A stretch of DNA of 64,000 bases from NCBI RefSeq assembly GCF_025564085.1, contig NZ_JAMGZJ010000070.1:116350-180349 (forward strand). Direction: 5' to 3'. The translations under genes and the position numbers were made by a program. Of the stretch, positions 27,247-39,422 are shown one piece after another; position 1 is the first letter of the stretch, and each line of letters starts with the position of its first letter. The stretch is from Silvania confinis (lineage in GTDB: Bacteria; Pseudomonadota; Gammaproteobacteria; Enterobacterales; Enterobacteriaceae). The notes below the pieces were generated by a model. The model had not been told where the DNA came from and did not search any database. It saw only the letters and a program-made list of their open reading frames with translations.

Positions 27247-27288
27247 CATTTAAAAAAGGGCTAACCGTAAGGTTGGCCCTTTTTGCAT

Positions 27289-27893
27289 TTGTCGTCCACG
27301 AAAACGCATTGTATCCGAGGCTTACTTTTCACATAACGCGCCAAAATAAACCGTACCTCTCGTTCCCCCTGCCTGTTAACGTTTTTGTGACATATTCCAT
27401 TGTATTTTTTTATATATAGATTGATTTTTTCTGGCGTTACTTATAGATAACCCCAGCATTTTCACCTGTGCGTTTTAACGTTCACGGCATTTAGTGCGCA
27501 GATAATCGCCATTCTGCAAGAAAATTTAACCCAGCTGAATAAATGTTAATCACTGGTTGTAGCAGATTGTATAGCGAGTTGTGCTGCATCATGGTGGGTA
27601 GCATAAATTTCCCTGCTGAAAATACCCCTCGTAAGTTTTTTTAATCTTTGTTTACGAATTCTCACACCTGGCGTAAATCCCCTTCACCTGTATTGACGTT
27701 TTCACATTCTGTTGACAGATTGTAGGGCACGAGGGGCACTTCAGGGAGGATCTGCGCTGCAACTCAGTCGCTCTTCTGAACGGAATCTCCATCCCTTATA
27801 ACGCCTTAGGGCAGCACCGACCGGACCGGGTAAAAAACAAATTAAAGGTCAGGCGGAGTAACACAACAAACATCACAATGGAGCCGAATAATA
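27289..27893 (+). promoter_or_regulatory. dppA upstream region with GcvB target
   Basis: About 600 bp without a credible gene, AT-rich in its first half. TTGACG (27693-27698) and TTGACA (27712-27717) are -35-like, but I see no clear -10 partner, so the promoter is not placed. Just before dppA, ACACAACAAACATCACAATG (27861-27880) is the CA-rich, unstructured type of sequence that the GcvB sRNA pairs with in E. coli dppA. The ribosome-binding GGAG is at 27880-27883. Confidence 0.6.
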
Positions 27894-29501
27894 ATGAGTA
27901 TTTCCTTGAAGAAGTCAGGGATGCTGAAGCTTGGTCTGAGCCTGGTGGCAATGACCGTAGCAGCAGGCGTACAGGCAAAAACCCTGGTCTACTGTTCTGA
28001 AGGTTCGCCGGAAGGCTTTAACCCACAGCTCTTTACCTCTGGTACAACGTACGACGCTAGCTCCGTACCTATTTATAACCGTCTGGTTGAATTCAAAATC
28101 GGTACCACGGAAGTTATTCCGGGTCTGGCAGAGAAATGGGAAGTCAGCGAAGACGGCAAAACCTATACCTTCCACTTACGCCCGGGCGTAAAGTGGCAGG
28201 ACAACAAAGATTTCAAACCTACGCGTGAGCTGACTGCCGACGACGTGGTGTTCTCCTTCGACCGTCAGAAAAATGCCCAGAACCCGTACCACAAAGTCTC
28301 TGGCGGCAGCTATGAGTACTTCGAAGGGATGGGTCTGCCGGATCTGATCAGCGAAGTGAAGAAAGTGGACGATAAAACCGTTCAGTTCGTGCTGAACCGT
28401 CCAGAAGCACCATTCCTGGCTGACCTGGCCATGGACTTCGCCTCTATCCTGTCTAAAGAATACGCGGACAACATGCTGAAAGCCGGCACGCCGGAGAAAG
28501 TCGACCTGAACCCAATCGGTACCGGTCCATTCCAGCTGCAGCAGTACCAGAAAGATTCCCGTATTCTGTACAAAGCGTTCGAAGGCTACTGGGGCACCAA
28601 GCCGCAGATCGACCGTCTGGTCTTCTCCATCACGCCTGACGCCTCCGTGCGTTACGCCAAACTGCAGAAGAACGAATGCCAGGTGATGCCGTACCCGAAC
28701 CCGGCCGACATCGCGCGCATGAAGCAGGACAAAAACATCACCCTGCACGAGCAGGCGGGTCTGAACGTCGGCTACCTCTCCTTCAACACCGAGAAAAAAC
28801 CGTTTGATGACGTGAAAGTTCGTCAGGCGCTGACCTACGCGGTGAACAAAGAGGCAATTATCAAGGCGGTTTACCAGGGCGCTGGCGTGGCGGCGAAAAA
28901 CCTGATCCCACCAACCATGTGGGGCTATAACGACGACGTGAAGGATTACACCTACGACGTTGAGAAAGCGAAAGCGCTGCTGAAAGAAGCCGGTCAGGAT
29001 AAAGGCTTTACCGTTGAGCTGTGGGCAATGCCAGTACAGCGTCCGTACAACCCGAACGCTCGCCGTATGGCTGAGATGGTTCAGGCTGACTGGGCAAAAA
29101 TCGGCGTTCAGGCCAAGATCGTGACTTACGAGTGGGGCGAGTACCTGAAGCGTGCCAAAGCCGGTGAGCACCAGGCTGTGATGATGGGCTGGACCGGGGA
29201 CAATGGGGATCCGGACAACTTCTTCGCTACCCTGTTCAGCTGTGATGCGGCAAAACAAGGTTCCAACTACTCTCGCTGGTGCTACAAGCCGTTTGAAGAT
29301 CTGATTCAGCCGGCACGTGCGACCGACGACCACAACAAGCGTATTGAACTGTACAAGCAGGCTCAGGTTGTGATGCATGACCAGGCTCCAGCGCTGATCG
29401 TGGCTCACTCCACCGTGTACGAGCCAGTGCGTAAAGAAGTTAAAGGCTACGTGGTTGATCCACTGGGCAAACACCACTTCGAAAACGTATCGATTGATTA
29501 A
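27894..29501 (+). CDS. dppA: Dipeptide-binding periplasmic protein DppA
   Basis: Substrate-binding subunit of the dipeptide ABC importer; in E. coli it also binds haem and works with Tap in chemotaxis. The 535-residue product equals E. coli DppA in length. The signal peptide MSISLKKSGMLKLGLSLVAMTVAAGVQA is followed by KTLVYCSEGSPEGFNPQLFTSG, then the SBP family 5 signature region (GLAEKWEVSEDGKTYTFHLRPGVKWQD) and a late WTGDNGDPDNFFATLFSC. Followed by a palindromic spacer before dppB, which probably lets the binding protein be made in excess. GcvB control is expected. Confidence 0.98.
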   Translation: MSISLKKSGMLKLGLSLVAMTVAAGVQAKTLVYCSEGSPEGFNPQLFTSGTTYDASSVPIYNRLVEFKIGTTEVIPGLAEKWEVSEDGKTYTFHLRPGVKWQDNKDFKPTRELTADDVVFSFDRQKNAQNPYHKVSGGSYEYFEGMGLPDLISEVKKVDDKTVQFVLNRPEAPFLADLAMDFASILSKEYADNMLKAGTPEKVDLNPIGTGPFQLQQYQKDSRILYKAFEGYWGTKPQIDRLVFSITPDASVRYAKLQKNECQVMPYPNPADIARMKQDKNITLHEQAGLNVGYLSFNTEKKPFDDVKVRQALTYAVNKEAIIKAVYQGAGVAAKNLIPPTMWGYNDDVKDYTYDVEKAKALLKEAGQDKGFTVELWAMPVQRPYNPNARRMAEMVQADWAKIGVQAKIVTYEWGEYLKRAKAGEHQAVMMGWTGDNGDPDNFFATLFSCDAAKQGSNYSRWCYKPFEDLIQPARATDDHNKRIELYKQAQVVMHDQAPALIVAHSTVYEPVRKEVKGYVVDPLGKHHFENVSID

Positions 29502-29514
29502 TAAGTAGAGTGTT

Positions 29515-29596
29515 CTCCCTCTCCCTTTGGGAGAGGGCAGGGGTTAGGGTGGTGCGCGCATCCCCTCACCCTAATCCTCTTCCAAAGGGAGAGGGA
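29515..29596. repeat. Paired CCCTCTCCC-type palindromes between dppA and dppB (copy 2)
   Basis: CCCTCTCCCTTTGGGAGAGG (29517-29536) forms one hairpin. A second, inverted unit ends at 29595 with CCAAAGGGAGAGGG. Between them GGGTTAGGGT (29541-29550) can pair with ACCCTAATCC (29569-29578), so the entire 80-bp block can also fold as one long stem. It resembles a BIME and probably stabilises the dppA message. Confidence 0.8.
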
Positions 29597-29662
29597 ATTT
29601 ACATTTGTGAGCAATAAAGACGCCATGCCTGCAGGCATGCGTTATTAGAGAGAATCCGGGTT

Positions 29663-30682
29663 ATGTTTCAGTTCATCCTCCGACGTCTGGGGTTAGTCAT
29701 CCCCACGTTTATCGGTATCACCCTTCTCACCTTTGCCTTCGTCCATATGATCCCCGGCGACCCGGTAATGATTATGGCAGGCGAGCGTGGAATTTCGCCT
29801 GAACGACATGCGCAACTGTTGGCTGAGCTGGGTCTGGATAAGCCCATGTGGCAACAGTATCTCCATTATATCTGGGGCGTGCTGCATGGTGATTTGGGTA
29901 TGTCGCTGAAAAGCCGTCTTCCGGTGTGGGAAGAGTTCGTGCCGCGCTTTAAAGCGACGCTGGAACTCGGTGTCTGCGCCATGATATTTGCCGTCTCCGT
30001 TGGTATTCCGGTGGGCGTGCTGGCTGCGGTAAAACGTGGCTCTATCTTCGACCACACTGCTGTGGGTCTGGCATTGACCGGCTACTCCATGCCTATCTTC
30101 TGGTGGGGCATGATGCTGATTATGCTGGTGTCGGTGCAATGGAACCTGACGCCGGTCTCCGGACGCGTCAGCGACATGGTGTTCCTCGATGAATCCAACC
30201 CGCTGACCGGCTTTATGCTGATCGACACGGCTATCTGGGGGGAAGAGGGCAACTTTATTGATGCGCTGGCGCATATGGTCTTGCCTGCGATGGTGCTGGG
30301 GACGATCCCGCTGGCGGTTATCGTGCGTATGACCCGCTCGTCGATGCTGGAAGTGCTGGGTGAAGATTACATCCGTACTGCCCGCGCCAAAGGGCTGACC
30401 CGCATGCGCGTAATCATCGTGCATGCGCTGCGTAACGCCATGCTGCCGGTGGTGACCGTTATCGGTTTGCAGGTCGGTACGCTGCTGGCGGGTGCGATCC
30501 TGACTGAAACCATCTTCTCCTGGCCGGGTCTGGGCCGCTGGCTGATTGACGCATTGCAACGCCGTGATTATCCGGTGGTGCAGGGCGGTGTATTGCTGGT
30601 GGCGACGATGATTATTCTCGTCAACCTGCTGGTCGATTTGCTGTACGGCGTGGTGAACCCGCGTATTCGTCATAAGAAGTAA
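29663..30682 (+). CDS. dppB: Dipeptide ABC transporter permease DppB
   Basis: One of the two inner-membrane channel subunits of DppBCDF. The 339-residue product starts MFQFILRRLGLVIPTFIGITLLTFAFVHMIPGDP, the standard opening of OppB-type permeases, and has six hydrophobic segments. The EAA loop that contacts the ATPases is visible as DYIRTARAKGLTRMRVIIVHALRNAMLPVVT. dppC begins 9 bp after the stop. Confidence 0.98.
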   Translation: MFQFILRRLGLVIPTFIGITLLTFAFVHMIPGDPVMIMAGERGISPERHAQLLAELGLDKPMWQQYLHYIWGVLHGDLGMSLKSRLPVWEEFVPRFKATLELGVCAMIFAVSVGIPVGVLAAVKRGSIFDHTAVGLALTGYSMPIFWWGMMLIMLVSVQWNLTPVSGRVSDMVFLDESNPLTGFMLIDTAIWGEEGNFIDALAHMVLPAMVLGTIPLAVIVRMTRSSMLEVLGEDYIRTARAKGLTRMRVIIVHALRNAMLPVVTVIGLQVGTLLAGAILTETIFSWPGLGRWLIDALQRRDYPVVQGGVLLVATMIILVNLLVDLLYGVVNPRIRHKK

Positions 30683-30691
30683 GGGGCCATC

Positions 30692-31594
30692 ATGTCACAA
30701 GTTTCTGGAAATAAAGTGGTCGCTGCACCGGTGCCAATGACGCCGCTGCAGGAGTTCTGGCACTACTTCAAACGTAATAAAGGCGCGGTTGTCGGTCTGG
30801 TGTATGTCACCATCATGATCATCATCGCAGTGTTTGCGAACTTTCTTGCACCCTACAACCCGGCGGATCAGTTCCGCGATATGCTGCTGGCGCCGCCGGC
30901 CTGGCAAGACGGCGGGACCTTTGCGCACCTTCTGGGCACCGATGACGTTGGCCGTGATGTACTGTCCCGTCTGATGTACGGTGCGCGTCTGTCACTGTTG
31001 GTCGGTTGCCTGGTCGTGGTGCTCTCGCTGATTCTGGGCGTGGTTCTCGGACTGGTCGCGGGCTACTTCGGTGGTCTGGTCGATAACATCATTATGCGTG
31101 TCGTCGATATCATGCTGGCGCTGCCAAGCCTGCTGCTGGCACTGGTGCTGGTGGCGGTCTTCGGTCCGTCCATCGGTAACGCCGCATTGGCCCTGACGTT
31201 TGTGGCACTCCCCCACTATGTGCGCTTAACCCGCGCGGCGGTGCTGGTGGAAGTGCACCGCGACTATGTCACGGCTTCCCGGGTAGCGGGTGCTGGCGCG
31301 ATGCGTCAAATGTTCGTCAATATTCTTCCAAACTGCCTTGCGCCGCTGATTGTTCAGGCATCGCTCGGCTTCTCTAACGCCATTCTCGATATGGCTGCTC
31401 TTGGCTTCCTTGGCATGGGTGCGCAACCGCCAACACCGGAGTGGGGCACCATGCTCGCCGACGTGTTGCAGTTCGCGCAAAGCGCCTGGTGGGTCGTCAC
31501 CTTCCCGGGTGTCGCGATCCTGCTGACGGTGCTGGCATTTAACCTGATGGGTGATGGTCTGCGTGATGCACTTGATCCCAAACTGAAGCAGTAA
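30692..31594 (+). CDS. dppC: Dipeptide ABC transporter permease DppC
   Basis: Second membrane subunit of the dipeptide importer, 300 residues as in E. coli. It has the OppC-type N-terminal region ([37 protein letters not shown]), the [27 protein letters not shown] motif and the EAA loop [24 protein letters not shown]. Six membrane segments are expected. dppD follows after 10 bp. Confidence 0.98.
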   Translation: MSQVSGNKVVAAPVPMTPLQEFWHYFKRNKGAVVGLVYVTIMIIIAVFANFLAPYNPADQFRDMLLAPPAWQDGGTFAHLLGTDDVGRDVLSRLMYGARLSLLVGCLVVVLSLILGVVLGLVAGYFGGLVDNIIMRVVDIMLALPSLLLALVLVAVFGPSIGNAALALTFVALPHYVRLTRAAVLVEVHRDYVTASRVAGAGAMRQMFVNILPNCLAPLIVQASLGFSNAILDMAALGFLGMGAQPPTPEWGTMLADVLQFAQSAWWVVTFPGVAILLTVLAFNLMGDGLRDALDPKLKQ

Positions 31595-31604
31595 GAGGCA
31601 CGAG

Positions 31605-32588
31605 ATGGCGTTATTAAATGTAGATAAATTATCGGTGCACTTCGGTGAAGTTGGCTCCGAGTTTCGCGCCGTAGATCGTGTTAGCTACAGCGTAAATCAG
31701 GGTGAAGTGGTTGGCATTGTCGGTGAGTCAGGTTCCGGTAAATCGGTGAGCTCACTGGCGATCATGGGGTTGATTGATTATCCCGGCCGCGTGATGGCGG
31801 AAAGCCTCGAGTTTAACGGTCAGGATCTGAAGCGCATTTCTGAAAAAGAGCGCCGCCAGCTGGTGGGTGCCGAAGTGGCGATGATTTTCCAGGATCCGAT
31901 GACCAGCCTCAACCCATGCTACACCGTCGGTTTCCAGATTATGGAAGCCATTAAGGTGCATCAGGGCGGCAATAAGAAAACCCGTCGCCAGCGAGCGATC
32001 GACCTGCTGACCCAGGTCGGTATTCCCGATCCAGGCTCGCGGCTGGATGTGTATCCGCATCAGCTTTCCGGTGGGATGAGTCAGCGCGTGATGATCGCCA
32101 TGGCGATTGCCTGTCGTCCAAAACTGCTGATCGCCGATGAACCGACGACCGCGCTGGACGTGACTATTCAGGCGCAAATCATTGAGCTGCTGCTGGAGTT
32201 GCAGCAAAAAGAGAACATGGCGCTGATCCTGATCACCCATGACCTGGCGTTAGTGGCCGAAGCAGCGCATAAAATTATCGTGATGTATGCAGGGCAGGTG
32301 GTTGAAACCGGCAAGGCGAATGACATCTTCCGTGCGCCGCGTCATCCGTATACCCAGGCGTTGCTGCGGGCATTACCGGAGTTTGCGCAGGATAAAGCGC
32401 GTCTGGCCTCGCTGCCAGGCGTGGTGCCGGGCAAATACGACCGTCCGATGGGCTGTCTGTTGAACCCGCGCTGCCCGTATGCGACCGACAAATGCCGTAT
32501 CGATGAGCCAGAGCTGTTTACCCTCAACGATGGCCGTCAGTCAAAATGCCACTATCCACTCGATGATGCCGGGAGGCCTACAGTATGA
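31605..32588 (+). CDS. dppD: Dipeptide ABC transporter ATPase DppD
   Basis: First of two different cytoplasmic ATPases of the dipeptide importer, 327 residues. Walker A is GESGSGKS (about residue 44), the ABC signature [14 protein letters not shown] and Walker [13 protein letters not shown]. The C-terminal oligopeptide-transport extension has the cysteine cluster [21 protein letters not shown], a region that binds an iron-sulfur cluster in some relatives. Its stop overlaps the dppF start by 4 bp (ATGA). Confidence 0.98.
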   Translation: MALLNVDKLSVHFGEVGSEFRAVDRVSYSVNQGEVVGIVGESGSGKSVSSLAIMGLIDYPGRVMAESLEFNGQDLKRISEKERRQLVGAEVAMIFQDPMTSLNPCYTVGFQIMEAIKVHQGGNKKTRRQRAIDLLTQVGIPDPGSRLDVYPHQLSGGMSQRVMIAMAIACRPKLLIADEPTTALDVTIQAQIIELLLELQQKENMALILITHDLALVAEAAHKIIVMYAGQVVETGKANDIFRAPRHPYTQALLRALPEFAQDKARLASLPGVVPGKYDRPMGCLLNPRCPYATDKCRIDEPELFTLNDGRQSKCHYPLDDAGRPTV

Positions 32589-33598
32589 GTAAGCAAGAGG
32601 CCACCCTGCAGCAGCCGCTGTTGCAGGCTATCGATCTGAAAAAACACTACCCGGTGAAGAAGGGGCTGTTTGCCCCGGAACGTCTGGTGAAAGCGCTGGA
32701 CGGTGTCTCCTTTACGCTGGAGCGCGGTAAAACGCTTGCGGTGGTGGGGGAGTCTGGCTGTGGGAAATCCACGCTGGGTCGACTGCTGACCATGATTGAA
32801 ATCCCGACCGGGGGTGAGCTGTACTATCAGGGGCAGGATCTGCTCAAGCACGATCCCCACGCGCAGAAACTGCGTCGGCAGAAAATCCAGATTGTGTTCC
32901 AGAACCCGTATGGTTCTCTGAACCCACGTAAGAAAGTGGGACAGATTCTGGAAGAGCCGCTGCAGATTAATACCGAGTTGAGCAAAGAGCAGCGCCGCGA
33001 GAAAGCACTGGCGATGATGGCGAAGGTGGGACTCAAGACCGAGCACTACGATCGCTATCCGCATATGTTCTCCGGCGGTCAGCGTCAGCGTATTGCTATC
33101 GCCCGCGGTCTGATGCTCGATCCGGACGTCGTGATCGCCGATGAACCGGTCTCTGCGCTCGACGTTTCCGTGCGTGCACAGGTGTTGAACCTGATGATGG
33201 ACCTGCAGCAGGATTTAGGTCTGTCGTATGTTTTCATCTCTCACGACCTGTCTGTGGTGGAGCACATTGCCGATGAAGTGATGGTGATGTATCTGGGGCG
33301 TTGTGTGGAGAAGGGGACAAAAGATCAGATCTTTAATAATCCGCGTCACCCTTATACCCAGGCGTTACTCTCGGCGACCCCGCGTCTCAACCCGGATGAA
33401 CGCCGCGAGCGCATTAAGTTGACCGGCGAGCTGCCAAGCCCGCTTAATCCGCCGCCGGGATGTGCTTTCAATGCGCGTTGCCGTCGTCGTTTTGGGCCGT
33501 GTACGCAATTGCAGCCGCAGTTAAAAGACTACGGTGGGCAACTGGTGGCGTGCTTTGCCGTCGATCAGGATGAAAACGGCGAAAAACCTCTGGCGTAA
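32585..33598 (+). CDS. dppF: Dipeptide ABC transporter ATPase DppF
   Basis: Second ATPase of the dipeptide importer, 337 residues. Walker A is GESGCGKST, the signature [14 protein letters not shown] and Walker [13 protein letters not shown]. The C-terminal cysteine-bearing tail is [20 protein letters not shown]. Last gene of dppABCDF, translationally coupled to dppD through the ATGA overlap. In E. coli yhjV follows dppF; here coaA does, in convergent orientation. Confidence 0.98.
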   Translation: MSKQEATLQQPLLQAIDLKKHYPVKKGLFAPERLVKALDGVSFTLERGKTLAVVGESGCGKSTLGRLLTMIEIPTGGELYYQGQDLLKHDPHAQKLRRQKIQIVFQNPYGSLNPRKKVGQILEEPLQINTELSKEQRREKALAMMAKVGLKTEHYDRYPHMFSGGQRQRIAIARGLMLDPDVVIADEPVSALDVSVRAQVLNLMMDLQQDLGLSYVFISHDLSVVEHIADEVMVMYLGRCVEKGTKDQIFNNPRHPYTQALLSATPRLNPDERRERIKLTGELPSPLNPPPGCAFNARCRRRFGPCTQLQPQLKDYGGQLVACFAVDQDENGEKPLA

Positions 33599-33603
33599 GC
33601 AAT

Positions 33604-33633
33604 AAAAAAACCGGCGATAATCGCCGGTTTTTT
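33604..33633. terminator. Bidirectional terminator between dppF and coaA
   Basis: AAAAAAACCGGCGATAATCG followed by CCGGTTTTTT: symmetrical stem ACCGGCGAT/ATCGCCGGT with A and T runs on the two sides, serving both converging operons. Confidence 0.93.
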
Positions 33634-33648
33634 ATGTCTGCTTAACGC

Positions 33649-34599
33649 CTATTTCCGCAAGCGGATTTCATCGACAGCGTGCTTCTCACTCTTGGTGAGG
33701 ATCAGGCTGGCGCGTTCACGCGTTGGCAGAATGTTCTCTTTCAGGTTCACGTAGTTGATCTCATTCCACAGGGACGTTGCCACGTTGACGGCCTCTTCTT
33801 CAGAGAGTTGGGCGTAGTTATGGAAGTAGGAATCAGGATCTGTGAAGGCCCCTTCGCGGAACTTAAGGAAACGATTGATATACCAGTTCTGCAGCAGGTC
33901 TTCTGGCGCATCGACATATATAGAGAAATCGACAAAGTCAGAGACAAACACATGATGCGGGTCGTGCGGATAATCCATCCCGCTTTGCAGAACGTTTAAT
34001 CCTTCCAGAATAAGAATATCCGGCTGCACAACCGTTTTGTCCCCGTCCGGGATGCGGTCATAAATCAGATGCGAATAGACCGGGGCGGTCACATTCGGCG
34101 CACCGGATTTCAGATCCGAGACAAATTTCACCAGGCGGTGCATATCGTAAGAGAGCGGGAAGCCCTTCTTCTTCATCAGACCGCGTTCTTTTAATACTTC
34201 ATTCGGATGCAGGAAACCGTCGGTGGTGATCAACTCCACGCTGCGGTGTTCCGGCCAGCGGCTCAGCAGCGCCTGCAGTACGCGCGCGGTAGTGCTCTTG
34301 CCCACGGCTACGCTGCCGGCAATGCTGATGATATAAGGAATGCGCTGCCCGTTGGTGCCGAGGAACTGCTCCAGTACGGCCTGGCGGCGAAGATTGGAGC
34401 TTATATAGAAATTCAGCAGACGTGATAAAGGCAGGTATATTTCCGCCACCTCTTCCAGCGACAGGTCTTCATTGATCCCTTTTAACCGTGCGATTTCGCC
34501 TTCCGTTAAGGTCATCGGTACGGAATCACGCAGAGCAGCCCACTGGCTGCGGCTAAACTGGAGATAAGGCGTCATTAACGTTTGCTCTTTTTTGCTCAT
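33649..34599 (-). CDS. coaA: Pantothenate kinase CoaA
   Basis: Type I pantothenate kinase, the first and feedback-regulated step of coenzyme A synthesis. The 316-residue product equals E. coli CoaA. The P-loop is [17 protein letters not shown] (near residue 95); [12 protein letters not shown] and [15 protein letters not shown] are also typical. The start at 34599 (MSKKEQTLM) matches E. coli; an ATG six bases upstream is possible, and neither has a strong Shine-Dalgarno sequence. In E. coli birA and murB lie upstream on the far side; here coaA is followed convergently by dppF. Confidence 0.96.
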   Translation of the reverse strand: MSKKEQTLMTPYLQFSRSQWAALRDSVPMTLTEGEIARLKGINEDLSLEEVAEIYLPLSRLLNFYISSNLRRQAVLEQFLGTNGQRIPYIISIAGSVAVGKSTTARVLQALLSRWPEHRSVELITTDGFLHPNEVLKERGLMKKKGFPLSYDMHRLVKFVSDLKSGAPNVTAPVYSHLIYDRIPDGDKTVVQPDILILEGLNVLQSGMDYPHDPHHVFVSDFVDFSIYVDAPEDLLQNWYINRFLKFREGAFTDPDSYFHNYAQLSEEEAVNVATSLWNEINYVNLKENILPTRERASLILTKSEKHAVDEIRLRK

Positions 34600-34889
34600 A
34601 AGCATGCTTCAGTGCGCCATCTCTTCCCACAGTAGAGGCTAGCCATGCGGGGTATGGCACATCTAGTAGTTAATTTTGGACAATGCGCAGGAGGGTAACA
34701 TCAGATGACAGGAATAATAAGAAAAAAAGTCGCTAACTGCTGCGTTACGCAGGAATGCTCCCGCCCCCATTTCAGGCCCTTTTTAGGGGGTAAACGGTGG
34801 ATATTTGTCCGCTTATGCCTATCAATCGCGCATTTACCCCTCTGTTCGCATAAAATGTGAGCGAACGAACGATTTATGCAAATTTTTAG

Positions 34890-34918
34890 TTGCATGAATC
34901 TGCGGGTCTCCCTAAAAT
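34890..34918 (+). promoter_or_regulatory. Promoter of the thrU-tufB operon
   Basis: TTGCAT (34890-34895), 17-bp spacer, TAAAAT (34913-34918), followed by a GCGCGC discriminator, which is the hallmark of stringently controlled stable-RNA promoters. The AT-rich stretch upstream would serve as an UP element or FIS region. The rest of the 333-bp gap from coaA (34600-34932) shows no gene. Confidence 0.88.
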
Positions 34919-34932
34919 GCGCGCTACTTGAT

Positions 34933-35008
<76 letters not shown>

Positions 35009-35017
35009 TCAAGTCCC

Positions 35018-35102
<85 letters not shown>

Positions 35103-35162
35103 CTTTCTGGCTGCGTTTACGCTGCCGGAGTTGGTTAAAAAAATTAACCAGCTCAAACATGA

Positions 35163-35184
35163 AAAGAGAGAAATCTCTTTTTTT
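35163..35184 (+). other. Hairpin with T run in the tyrU-glyT spacer
   Basis: AAAGAGA-GAAA-TCTCTTT followed by further T lies in the middle of the tRNA operon. It looks like a weak intrinsic terminator or a processing signal. The stem is AT-rich, so full termination is unlikely. Confidence 0.35.
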
Positions 35185-35219
35185 GTTACAGAAAGAACTG
35201 GGTAGCCGAGTTTCAGGAT

Positions 35220-35294
<75 letters not shown>

Positions 35295-35300
35295 ATACGT

Positions 35301-35376
35301 GCTGATATGGCTCAGTTGGTAGAGCGCACCCTTGGTAAGGGTGAGGTCCCCAGTTCGACTCTGGGTATCAGCACCA
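35301..35376 (+). tRNA. thrT: tRNA-Thr (anticodon GGT)
   Basis: 76 nt, acceptor GCTGATA/TATCAGC, anticodon loop TTGGTAA and encoded CCA. Lies 118 bp upstream of tufB and is co-transcribed with it. Confidence 0.98.
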
Positions 35377-35458
35377 CTTCACTTCTCCCTCCCGTTTCTC
35401 TCTGTTTCAATTTAAATGTATTCAACAGTTCAGGCATATTGCCTGGTTGATGTGGTGA

Positions 35459-36679
<1,221 letters not shown>

Positions 36680-36709
36680 TTGCTGATAACATTTGACGCA
36701 ATGCGCATG

Positions 36710-36735
36710 AAAAGGGCATCATTTGATGCCCTTTT
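36710..36735 (+). terminator. Terminator of tufB
   Basis: AAAAGGGCATCATTTGATGC followed by CCTTTTT: GGGCATCA/TGATGCCC stem with a T run, 31 bp after the tufB stop. The remaining gap to secE contains a TAGAAT -10-like element at 36885-36890. Confidence 0.92.
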
Positions 36736-36909
36736 TGCACGCTTTCGAACCAGAACCTGGCTCATCAGTGATTTTATTTGTCATAATCATTGCTGAGACA
36801 GGCTCTGAAGAGGGCGTTTTAGTCCGAAACGCATCAGAGCATTTCGGTTAGGATCGCCTCGCAAACGCGGGGTGAAAATATTTGTAGAATACTTCTGACA
36901 GGTTGGTTT

Positions 36910-37293
36910 ATGAGTGCGAATACCGAAGCTCAAGGGAGCGGGCGCGGCCTGGAAGCGATGAAATGGGTAGTGGTAGCCGTATTGCTGATCGTGGCAATCG
37001 TTGGCAACTATCTTTATCGTGACATGATGCTGCCGCTACGCGCGCTTGCAGTGGTAATTCTGATTGCTGCAGCGGGTGGTGTCGCGCTGTTGACGACCAA
37101 AGGCAAAGCGACCGTCGCTTTTGCCCGCGAAGCGAGAACCGAAGTCCGCAAGGTCATTTGGCCGACTCGCCAGGAAACATTGCACACCACGCTGATTGTC
37201 GCTGCGGTTACCGCTGTAATGTCACTGATCCTGTGGGGACTGGATGGTATTCTGGTTCGCCTGGTCTCCTTTATCACTGGCCTGAGGTTCTAA
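36910..37293 (+). CDS. secE: Protein translocase subunit SecE
   Basis: Essential membrane subunit of the SecYEG translocon. 127 residues with three transmembrane segments, as in E. coli: about 20-36, 45-62 and 95-115. The conserved amphipathic stretch before the third helix is visible ([21 protein letters not shown]). nusG starts one base after the stop, so the two are made as a unit. Confidence 0.97.
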   Translation: MSANTEAQGSGRGLEAMKWVVVAVLLIVAIVGNYLYRDMMLPLRALAVVILIAAAGGVALLTTKGKATVAFAREARTEVRKVIWPTRQETLHTTLIVAAVTAVMSLILWGLDGILVRLVSFITGLRF

Positions 37294-37294
37294 G

Positions 37295-37840
37295 ATGTCT
37301 GAAGCCCCTAAAAAGCGCTGGTACGTCGTTCAGGCGTTTTCCGGTTTTGAAGGCCGCGTAGCTACATCGCTGCGTGAGCATATCAAATTACACAACATGG
37401 AAGAGTTGTTTGGTGAAGTTATGGTTCCGACCGAAGAAGTGGTCGAGATCCGTGGCGGCCAGCGTCGCAAAAGCGAGCGCAAATTCTTCCCGGGTTACGT
37501 TCTGGTTCAGATGGTCATGAACGACGCAAGCTGGCACCTGGTGCGTAGCGTACCTCGTGTAATGGGCTTTATCGGCGGCACGTCTGACCGTCCTGCGCCA
37601 ATCAGCGACAAAGAAGTTGATGCGATTATGAACCGCCTGCAGCAGGTTGGGGATAAGCCGCGTCCTAAAACGCTGTTTGAACCGGGTGAAATGGTGCGTG
37701 TTAGTGACGGTCCGTTTGCTGACTTTAACGGCGTGGTTGAAGAAGTGGACTACGAAAAGTCCCGCCTGAAAGTTTCTGTTTCTATCTTTGGTCGTGCGAC
37801 CCCGGTAGAGCTGGACTTTGCCCAGGTAGAAAAAGCCTAA
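37295..37840 (+). CDS. nusG: Transcription antitermination factor NusG
   Basis: Binds RNA polymerase and increases processivity, links it to Rho or to the ribosomal protein S10. 181 residues. The N-terminal NGN domain begins [16 protein letters not shown] and contains [10 protein letters not shown]; the C-terminal KOW domain is [33 protein letters not shown]. Followed by a terminator, which separates secE-nusG from rplKA. Confidence 0.98.
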   Translation: MSEAPKKRWYVVQAFSGFEGRVATSLREHIKLHNMEELFGEVMVPTEEVVEIRGGQRRKSERKFFPGYVLVQMVMNDASWHLVRSVPRVMGFIGGTSDRPAPISDKEVDAIMNRLQQVGDKPRPKTLFEPGEMVRVSDGPFADFNGVVEEVDYEKSRLKVSVSIFGRATPVELDFAQVEKA

Positions 37841-37879
37841 GCAGCCGATCAAAAAAGCGACGATTTAATCGTTGCACAG

Positions 37880-37918
37880 GGCGCGAGATTGGAATACAAT
37901 TTCGCGCCTTTTGTTTTT
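37880..37918 (+). terminator. Terminator between nusG and rplK
   Basis: GGCGCGA (37880-37886) and TCGCGCC (37902-37908) pair around a 15-base loop, and a T-rich tract follows (TTTTGTTTTTA). Possibly partial. Confidence 0.8.
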
Positions 37919-37965
37919 ATGGATCGCATCCGTAAAACGAATTTTATCACGGGGAGCCTTTTTAA

Positions 37966-39132
<1,167 letters not shown>

Positions 39133-39136
39133 TACC

Positions 39137-39422
39137 TTTACGTGGGCGGTGGATTTGTCTACAATCTTCCCCCCATGTTTGCTAATGAAAGTTAGCAGGT
39201 AAAAAGATTTGTTCGTTGGAGCCTGGCCTATCCAGGCCTCCGTCGAAGACCGCAGGTGTTTCGTAAGAGACTTAATGCCCTGCGTAGACGGTGACAGAAC
39301 GCTAAGATTATTTTTAATATTCTGGCTTGTTTCTGCTCACCGTATTAAGACGCTCTTTTCGTTGGAAAGAGTGAAGTGAGTTCCAGGGCATGAGCCCTGG
39401 CAAACATCCAGGAGCAAAGCTA
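39137..39422 (+). promoter_or_regulatory. rplJ promoter and L10 autoregulatory leader
   Basis: TTTACG (39137-39142), 17-bp spacer and TACAAT (39160-39165) match the E. coli L10 promoter. The roughly 250-base transcribed leader has no gene; in E. coli its fold is bound by the L10-L12 complex, which shuts off rplJL translation. The start region CAGGAG (39409-39414) serves rplJ. Confidence 0.88.

Larger units (their letters stand above)
27059..27288 (+). repeat. Direct repeat of tRNA-Pro 3' end plus terminator (Rtt-like)
   Basis: The 61 bases 27059-27119 (last 19 nt of the tRNA, spacer, terminator) recur at 27228-27288 with a single change (GGTTAGCC to GGTTGGCC), offset 169 bp. In between, GGAGGTTCGA (27153-27162) repeats the T-arm start of the tRNA, and a 66-bp insert full of short inverted repeats separates it from the second copy of the tRNA tail. 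The plan recalls the Rtt repeats after E. coli tyrT. Confidence 0.9.

Noticed and set aside
27059..27288. Possible CRISPR or phage att duplication at the tRNA repeat
   Set aside because: There are only two repeat copies with a single 108-bp spacer, no cas gene, integrase or phage gene nearby. It is described as an Rtt-like repeat instead.
27017..27419. Two short frames overlapping tRNA-Pro and its repeat
   Set aside because: Both run through tRNA and terminator sequence; their shared peptide NPLSPTTFKKGLTVRLALFA is the translation of the repeat, not a protein.
28176..29477. Open frame of 433 codons opposite dppA
   Set aside because: Shadow of a highly biased coding sequence; no ribosome-binding site and no recognisable domain.
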